Assembly: GCA_016647705.1 (NCBI GenBank) | Contig: CM028329.1 | Span: 16,859,410 to 16,923,409 of the forward strand | Origin: Eucommia ulmoides | Lineage: Eukaryota; Streptophyta; Magnoliopsida; Garryales; Eucommiaceae | Length of the DNA: 64,000 bases | Direction of reading: 5' to 3' | Part shown: positions 56,703-64,000 of the stretch, in pieces | Layout of the letters: each line of letters begins with the position of its first letter | Numbering within the stretch: position 1 is the stretch's first letter | Notes under the pieces: generated by a model | The model's input: the letters and a program-made list of their open reading frames with translations, nothing else | Told to the model about the DNA's origin: nothing | Database searches by the model: none | Translations under genes and position numbers: made by a program

Positions 56703-59460
56703 ATCGATGATTCCTGCTATGATGATTCGTGCGTCATCTAATAATCTCGCCGTCAAATAATCATGCGTCTATCAAACACTAATAATCTCGACGTCGATGA
56801 TTCCTGTATTGCTGTAGTTTGTCGCCGTCGATGGTTCCTGCTCCTTCTCCAACTTCTACTTTGATATGATGATCTGTAAGTTTTTTTTAATTATTTAATA
56901 TGTTTCTTGATTGTTTCTCCATCTCCATCTTAGATCTACAAAATTTTCCAAATCTACAAATTTTTAATATTTCATTTTTTTTTTCTTGTTACCCAACAAT
57001 CAACCGACCTGACCAACTCCGAATTACATTGAGGTAATGAGGCCACATGATCGGCTTTGGTTGGGGAAGCTACCAAAATTTTTCCTTGGGTCCGCTGACT
57101 GAAATCCTTCATTCCCGATCCGACCGACCAATTTACACTTATGCTACTAATAATAAGCATGTACACATAATTAAAAGATGAAGGATAATTCCATAGACAA
57201 GAACTACGATTTTGAAGTTGTCTAAGATGTACTGGCTTGTATATATTGTTTTTTTATGTGTTATGATAAAAATAAAATAGATGATGAATTAATTTTGGAA
57301 ATTTTTTTTGAGATTGTAATTTTCAATAAATGATACATTTGAAAATGTTACAGTTACGATGACCAAATCAACCATATTATAATAGTTGAGTCAGATGAAT
57401 TTCAATTGTAGTTAGGTAACACCGTTGATTTATTTTATATGTTATAATTAAAAAAATAAATGATTAATGATAATAATCCCATCAAATGTATGAAAGTATA
57501 AGAAATAAAATCTATAAGTATCACGAAAGTAGAAAAATAAAATCAATAACTATTATGAAAGAACAAAAATGAAATCTATAACTATTAAAAGTATCAAATT
57601 AATATAAATTTTATTCTAAATAGAGTAAAAAGTATCATCTATCATTTTCGGCATGTGTTTTAATACCAATTAAAATTCTTAAAATAAATATACGTATTTA
57701 TGTCTATCACTACATATTTAAAAAAAAAAGTATTTTTATGTTTTAAATTTCCATTAAATAGTTTGAGTTTTTTTTTTTTTTTTTTTACCAAATAACATTA
57801 CTTTTAAGTATGCAATTGAAAAATGGGTAGAGTAATTTTTTAAATTTGTAAGTACAATTTGTAAATATACTTTGTGTAACTCTATGTTGACATATTATTA
57901 TTACTATGATATATAGAAATATTAATTGTCTTTCTTTTAAAAAATGAAAAAAATAAGAAATTTTAGTTTTAAATTTTTTTATGAATAAATTTATGATTTT
58001 ATTTATATATATGAATGATAAAAGATTTTTTTTTTTTAAAAATTTGATAGTTATAGATAATAAACTAATAGCCATTTATATATATATATATATATAATAG
58101 GTAAAAAAGTTGACCTTTAGTTTTCACAAATTTTAAAGATAAATATGTAATTTTACATATGTAAATAAATAGTAAAAGAGACCTTCATTTATATAATATG
58201 TATAGATATAGAATAGGTTAAAGAGTTGATTTTTAGCTTTCACAAATTTGAAGTACAAATAGGTAATTTTACATGTGAAAATGAATAGTAACCCAAACTT
58301 TGCTTTATATAATATGTAATAGAAATAGAATAGAAACAAATAAACTTTTAAAAAAATATTCTTGTTTTTACCTAAAAGTTCTTTTCATGAGACAAAGCTT
58401 TTTAAAAGAAATGTTTTCGTCATTTGAAGAAACAAAAATGTATCCTAAACAAGGTTTCTTAACAAATTTTCTTTAATGCCTTTTTTTTTCATTTTAACTG
58501 AAAATGTGTTTTTTTCTAAGAAATGTCTTTTTCTTTTGGGCAAATAAAACAGAAATGGCTTTTCTTAAAATATTTTTCTTTACTTAAAAATGTATATTTT
58601 TTTTAAATGATTTTCATAAAATATATTTGCTTCTTAAGAAGGCCAAAACTTTTTTTTAAAGAAATATTTTCTCAAAGCTAAGACATGTAACTAATTTTTT
58701 TTTTTTTATAATTCAAAAAACATCATTTTCTTTCAATTGTTTTAAAACAAGTTTGTTTTGTTTAAGAAAACAAAGCTCTTTTTTTTTTTTAATTAAAATA
58801 TTTTTCTTCACAAATAAGATTCTTTTTCAAAGTTTTTTTCTTCATATGAAACCAAACCTTTGTTTTCGTTAAAATATTTTCAAAGCCAAAAATGTTTTCT
58901 TTATTTAAATTTATTTTATCACCTTTCTTCATTAATAAAATGAGAAAAAATATTTTCTTAGTATTTAATTGTTTTCTTGAATAAAGGAAACGTCTCTTTC
59001 ATAAAAAAAAAATGCCTTAATAGACTTCCACCGGGACCAAAGTTGTCGATTCTTCCATAATCGAAAAGTGGTTTAAAGGGGAATATTTTTTGTATTTTAT
59101 TTTACTTGTTTTATTTTACATGTTTTATTTTTATTTTTTTATTTGTGTTCATAGCTTTACTCCGATTGCATGTCATAAAAAAATAAAGAATAAGGGAAAA
59201 AAATTATGTTAACCAACCAAACTAAATAAAACTTGGACTTACTTTAATTTAAAATACTTAGACACTGGGTACCATTTTTGAATAGGTGTCTTCGAGTGCC
59301 TAACAACTTTTCCCAGCATAATCGACCCCCGAACTTAAAGAATACTCTAGTTAAGACTTTTTTTGAGTAGAATTTTGTGCCATTTCAAAAGTTTCTTTCT
59401 TTTCTTTTATTTATTTTCTTTGAAATCCAGTGACCTAGCACACTTTTTCAAAACCAATGC
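56703..59460. other. AT-rich non-coding sequence with tandem duplication
   Basis: ATGATTCCTGC words at 56700-56850. A ~125-bp unit ending AATAGTAA...TATATAATATGTATAG occurs twice at about 58080-58335. Long T/A runs at 58.4-59.0 kb. No gene. Confidence 0.5.
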
Positions 59461-59692
59461 AAGGTGGCGACTCTAAGTTTTCATAAAATTTGCTCCAAGT
59501 AAATTAGTTCAAAATCGGCGTCTAGAAAATCCCTTGAACTTATTTTCTTAAAATGTTTTTCTAATTAAAGCTTATCCAAAAGTATTTTCAAAAGGATAAA
59601 TTTGTTTTAAAAAATGAACGAGATTTCGAATATAACATTAGCATTCGGTTGGTGTTGTCATTTGCAAACAATTCGGAGCGCGTCATGGAGAT

Positions 59693-60073
59693 TGTTGGGT
59701 TTATCTCACATCGAATGTGGAAGGGGCTGGTGGTCAGGTTATAAATGTGAGTGAAAATCTCACCTTATAAGTCAGTTTTTGGAGTTAAGAGAGGTCCAAG
59801 ACCATTTTACACCCCCCACACATCGGGCCTTTATTTTGCTAACTCTCGATTGGACTATCTCTTTGTGGATATTAGGCTAGAATTGTTGTAACCTGGGCTT
59901 TGATACCAGTGTTGGGAGATCTTCAGCCTCTCTCACCCCAAAAGTTAGATCATGAGGTGAGGTTTTCACTCATACTTATAACTTTACCACCTTCCCGTTC
60001 CACATCTAATATGAGATAAATCCAACTATCTCCTCCCAACCCCTTCCACATCCAATGTGGGATAAACCTAACA
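59693..60073. mobile_element. TRIM-like family B copy with inverted ends
   Basis: The left end TGTTGGGTTTATCTCACATC and, inverted, the right end TGTTAGGTTTATCCCACATT belong to the LTR family of 45872-46088 but point in opposite directions. A PBS-like CTGGTATCAAAG (minus strand, 59908-59919) follows the right-hand LTR. Flanks TCATGGAGAT and TCATTGGGAT may be a decayed target duplication. Confidence 0.6.
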
Positions 60074-60082
60074 CTCATTGGG

Positions 60083-60560
60083 ATGTGAAGTTGTTAAGGC
60101 ATATTACTGAATCTCGAACATAGTTGGTTAGTGAGGGTGTAGAAGGAATAGATGAAGTGCACTACATCCTTTTGTGTATGTTGATATAAATAAAAGGAGA
60201 TGTTCGTGTCAAATGTGGCAACTAAATACCTTTCATGCTCCCACGCTTGTGTAGCAATTATAAAGACAGGATCGCATTTATATAGGTTTGTGAAAGATTA
60301 CTTTCACTCTAGCTTCTACCGTGAGAGTTATTCAAAAAATATTTATCATGTGCCAACAATAGAAATACCTATTCTTCAAGAGACAGAACCTATTATATTG
60401 TCCCCTTTATCAAAAAGGCAACCCGAACACCTAAAAAAATGAAGAATTCCTTCAAGGGGTGAGGTGAAGGTGCTTAAGTATGGTCGATGTGGTCGAATGG
60501 ATAGACATAATAGGAAATTGTGCAAACTTGCGCTTAATTTGAGACACACAATTTTTAAGT
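60083..60560 (+). pseudogene. MULE transposase C-terminus: SWIM finger and zinc knuckle
   Basis: VKLLRHITESRT and LVSEGVEGIDEVHYILLCML, then CSHACVAIIKTGSHLYRFVK (60234-60295, SWIM CxH part), YFHSSFYRESYSKNIYHVPT, and RGEVKVLKYGRCGRMDRHNR with KLC (60455-60525), where Tyr replaces the first zinc-knuckle Cys. Stops and a shift are present. It continues the transposase broken off near 45850. Confidence 0.85.
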
Positions 60561-62350
60561 CATTAATTTAATTTTATTTTTTCAGTTTCTTTTTAGTCAT
60601 GTGTTACTTGATTTTTTTTTTTTTTTAAATTGACGTCAAATCAAAATTTTAGTTGCATTTCACTAAATTTGTGTTATAAAGTAGTCGATCATATATGATT
60701 TTTTGTGCATTTTGTGACATACAACATATTTACATATAACTAAATAAACTATTCTAAACTAGTTACATCATGTGATTTTTATTTTTTTTCATTTTTTGAA
60801 ATGCAATATATTTACATGTAACTAAATGAACTATTCTAAACTAGTTACATGTGTGTAGTTACATATAAGGGTTTAGGAATTTCAATTTTTTTTGGGATAA
60901 TAACTAGTTTTGAGCACAATATTTTTATAAACAAAAAGGAATGATTACATTACTAAAATGGAGAATGAGTATAAAAACCAAATAGACAAGGGAGTTGTAA
61001 AAATTGTATCTTATACTAGTATTATACACGTTCTGGTAACAGATTCCTTAAGAACTTGTTTTAATGTTCAAGCTCTTCGCTATGAATCTCCAACCATTTG
61101 CATCTTCATTCTGCTTCTTTCATCCAACAATTCTTTGTCCTTGCAACACCCATTTTCCACATGAAATCTTCTAGTGTTTTGCGAAATTTATTAGTTTCAG
61201 ACATGCATTTGTGGACTGATTGCTCAAACATGTCTGTCATTTTCTTTAGCTATGAAGGAGATGCAAATGGTTTAGAACATATACACAATAGGTAGGTTCG
61301 TTTGAAATTTATATTCCAATTCTGGATATCTATACAGAAGAATGATTACATCTTTTGAGGACCAAACGTTTTGTTGTATATATAAATGAAAAGTTTTTAT
61401 AGAATGTTCAATGTGTTTATTAGTTGTCATGTCATGGTAGTAATTATTACCTTTAATATAGGTTAATGTAACTAGACATTAATACTAGTTGGAGATTCTA
61501 GTTACTTGTAACTTGATTAAATTTAAATGCGTTACATTTTTCTAGAAACAGATAAGCGCTAAATGCGTTACATGTTTCTAGAAACAGATAAGCAACATAT
61601 GTATTTTTTCTTCAATTTTAAAATTAAATATTTTTCATTTAGTCACATCTAACTATTTTATAACCATTTTTTCGTATTAGATAGTAATTCTAGTTACGGA
61701 TTCAGTTACTTGTAACTTAGGTAAATTTCAAATGCGTTATATATTACTAGGAAATATATAAAGTGAGACGTGTATTTTTACTTCAATTTTAAAATTAAAT
61801 ATTTTTCATTTAGTCATATCTAACTATTTTATTACTATTTTTCCATACAGGAATATGTAACTACATAGTAATGCTAGTTAGGGATTGTAGTTACTTGTAA
61901 CTTGGTTAAATTTCAAATGTGTTACATGTTACAAGGAAACATATAGTGACACAAGTATTTTTATTTAAATATTTATTATTTAGTTACATCTAACTATATT
62001 ATCGGCCAAAAAGAAAAGAAATAGTTAAGAATATAAAAATCTTTTGTAGGACTTTAGTTACATGTAAATGGGTTAGTGTTTTTCGTTAAATGTAAGAGAG
62101 TAAGTATTATTTTTTTTTAAATTATCTAGAAACAAGAAAGCAATAATTATATTAGTGAAAAGAAACAATCAAGAATTATATTATACGTTTTGATTTAAAT
62201 TGTTATGAATTAATTCATGAAATTATATTAGTTAAAGAAAAAGCACCAAAGAGTAGAAAAATTGATTAGACATTGTTTTAGACGGAATATAAGTTCATAC
62301 CAAAAATCATACAACAAGAAAACATCAAAATTGTATTGTGCAAAATATTT
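60561..62350. repeat. Repeat-rich spacer between transposase and Ulp1 parts
   Basis: Units anchored on GTTACTTGTAACTT start at 61501, 61705 and 61890 (about 185-204 bp apart) and share ATTTTAAAATTAAATATTTT then CATTTAGTCA. Unit 1 has an extra 35-bp internal duplication. ACTATTCTAAACTAGTTACA is duplicated at about 60748 and 60828. Short frames only. Confidence 0.7.
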
Positions 62351-62357
62351 AAGGCAT

Positions 62358-64000
62358 GTCATTAAGCTTTGTTGATAACTTATTGGCGAGGTAGTCATTT
62401 ATTGTACATGATTTTGTTGGATCATGCTAGAGCTCTTCTACGATCAATGCCCTCTTTCTTTTAATCTCATCCCTCGAGAAATCTGGGTCAATTTCTCCCC
62501 TTATGAAATTTGCTTCATGAAATACAAAACAAATACTCCACAATGTTTGTTGTATTTATGACAAAATATTAATACTATCATAGTAAGAAGTTTAACAAAA
62601 TATTAGTATTATTGAAGTAAGAAGTTTAGGACGACCAAAAAGTAAAATATTTTTACCTTGTTGGAGCCTGTTGTGGATTTTATTTAAACCCAAATCAGTC
62701 TCGAATCAGAGTTGCTTTGTGATGTGTGTTGTTTGTGATGTTTCTTAATTATATCTTCAACATACACTTTATGAAAAAATAGGCATAATAAATAAAACTA
62801 TTTAGAAAAAAATAGTTAAACAAATAAATAAAGTTCTATCTTTAACATACCAATCTCCTTGCATCTCTGATGTAGTGATCATGTTTGAGTCTTTTGATTC
62901 TTGGATGCAATGAGTTGGAATGCCTCCACGTATTCTCATGTGTATCAAAGACAAGCAATGTCTAATGAAACTCTATTTCACATCGTCCAAGAGAGTTAAT
63001 TGAAAAATCAATTTACCTATAATCTTCATTTAAAGCCTTTTCCATGTTCAGATAAAAATATTTCTCGAGGAATGCTGTAGATTTATACGCCATCATTTTC
63101 CACATTTTTTTCTTCATATTCAATGATTAGCGCAATGTAAATATAACAAATTTACAATAACATATAAAGACTGATGTCTTATATATTTCTACCCATGTTG
63201 TGCTTATAGTGAAGAATAACTTGGTTAGCAAAGTCTATTGTGTTAGACTAAGCTTTGCAACTTTTGTTCTTGTTTCTTAAACTAAATCTCAACGTATGCA
63301 TTTATAACATATAAAAACATAATTATTTTTGTAACTTATAAAATCAGTCAGATTTTTTATTTTTTATTTTTTATTTTTTTTTTATTTTTTTGCATTTAGC
63401 CACAAAATAAAAGCTTTATGTAACTTACAATATTTCAAACTTCTGTCTCGTTAAGCATCCCAAAATAATCATGTAATGTAACTTGAGCTTTTGGTCCTTC
63501 ACCACCAAAAATGAAAGTCCTGTGGTTTTCACATTTTTGTGTAATTTTGGTGAATTAGTTCAATTGTAATATATGTAGTATAATATTGAGAACACTATAG
63601 TTTAAAAACAGATGTAACATATAAATTAGTACTTTTCTTTTTCAAGATGATAAATTTGTTCCATCAACTGTCAATATTCATCATCTCAGAATGATGCTTT
63701 AATGGCATGCTTAGAGGATCCTCATGAAGGACAGGCAGATTATCGACATCAACCATTTCTTGTACTTTGTCACCATCATTTGTCATTTTTAATTTTTTCA
63801 CAGGATTATTGTATATAAATTCTTCAAGCTCTGGTTTTTTGTTTTCGTGGTCTTGATTTAACGCGTTTGATTAGAGAGTTTGGGTCAACATTTTTTTGTT
63901 CTTTAGATTTCAGCTTCATTTTACATTCTGAATGACACAGTTTGTGACTTTTTTCCTCAGTAACTTCTCTATTAATGTCTTCACCTGAATCTGCAGATAA
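62358..64000 (-). pseudogene. Ulp1-type cysteine protease (C48), MULE-associated, decayed
   Basis: On the minus strand: an N-terminal region (DSGEDINREVTEEKSHKLCH..., then ELEEFIYNNPVKKLKMTNDG and KVQEMVDVDNLPVLHEDPLS); a His box with CAT (62965-62967) followed by TAG where Trp is usual, then LLVFDTHENTWRHSNSL; SNSDSRLIWV; the Cys box HCGVFVLYFM (Cys codon 62540-62542); and, one base out of frame, EANFIRGEIDPDFSRDEIKR to a stop at 62358. Apparent introns separate the pieces. Such proteases cleave SUMO-like modifiers, and plant MULEs of the KAONASHI type carry them. The stop and shift make it a pseudogene. Its 5' end is outside the window. Confidence 0.7.

Larger units (their letters stand above)
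46089..59692. mobile_element. Nested block, probably debris of a large LTR retrotransposon
   Basis: Opens with TGTAGACACCGCATTTTATC, a start seen in long LTRs of plant gypsy elements. Near its right end are GGTGTCTTCGAGTGCCTAAC (59285) and TGGCGACTC (59465), which could be a tRNA-Arg-type primer site as in Tat/Ogre elements. Coding domains are absent. Two separate insertion stacks lie inside (48577-51215 and 53160-56694). The assignment is tentative. Confidence 0.35.

Noticed and set aside
57785..58339. Phe/Ile/Tyr-rich minus-strand frames resembling membrane proteins
   Set aside because: Result of A/T-rich tandem duplication; no start context or domain.
59465..59475. Firm call of an Ogre/Tat element from the TGGCGACTC primer-like site
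   Set aside because: No gag-pol or second LTR is visible and the LTR would be implausibly long; kept only as a tentative block.

Overview
The window is nuclear DNA of a flowering plant, most likely a eudicot. It is AT-rich, contains one widely spaced host gene with GT-AG introns, and is otherwise filled with plant transposon families: Ty1/copia, Ty3/gypsy, TRIM, LINE, SINE, MULE, hAT-like and PIF/Harbinger-like. There is also a short nuclear copy of plastid ndhH. I see no bacterial, viral, tRNA or rRNA genes.

HOST GENE (minus strand, 41,168 down past the left edge). Nine exons join in frame into a gamma-tubulin complex component 6 (GCP6, Spc97/Spc98 family). The start codon is at 41,166-41,168. 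The last exon seen ends at 5,249, and the final part of the C-terminal domain must lie beyond position 1. About 3.1 kb of coding sequence (about 1,033 codons) is spread over 36 kb. Splice phases match at every junction, so the gene looks intact within the window although its introns are full of transposons. Intron 1 (about 4.8 kb) holds a long-TIR element with a gypsy fragment and MITEs. Intron 2 (about 10 kb) holds the ndhH fragment, LINE pieces and a copia element that itself contains a TRIM and a hAT-like insertion. Intron 4 (about 11 kb) holds a long-TIR element > copia > hAT-like nest, LINE reverse transcriptase debris and a Harbinger-like MITE. Introns 5-8 hold smaller MITEs, and intron 9 runs into LINE debris.

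LEFT EDGE (1-5.0 kb): Harbinger-like MITEs and LINE remnants in both orientations.

RIGHT THIRD (about 43-64 kb): upstream of the host gene lies a large decayed Mutator-like element. The N-terminal and DDE parts of its transposase are at 44.2-45.85 kb (+) and its SWIM and zinc-knuckle C-terminus is at 60.08-60.55 kb (+). About 14.2 kb of nested insertions split the two: TRIM-like ends in opposite orientation, long low-complexity LTR-type sequence, a long-TIR element with a solo LTR, and a hAT-like element with a second solo LTR that carries nine 40-bp hairpin repeats. Past the transposase, on the minus strand, is a decayed Ulp1-type (C48) cysteine protease with recognisable His and Cys boxes. 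Together they suggest an Ulp1-carrying MULE of the KAONASHI type, most of it held in this window. Between the two coding parts lies a tandem array of about 190-bp units.

Exon boundaries were fixed by splice signals, phase agreement and family resemblance recalled from memory; no alignment was run. Transposon boundaries are exact where target-site duplications are quoted and approximate otherwise.
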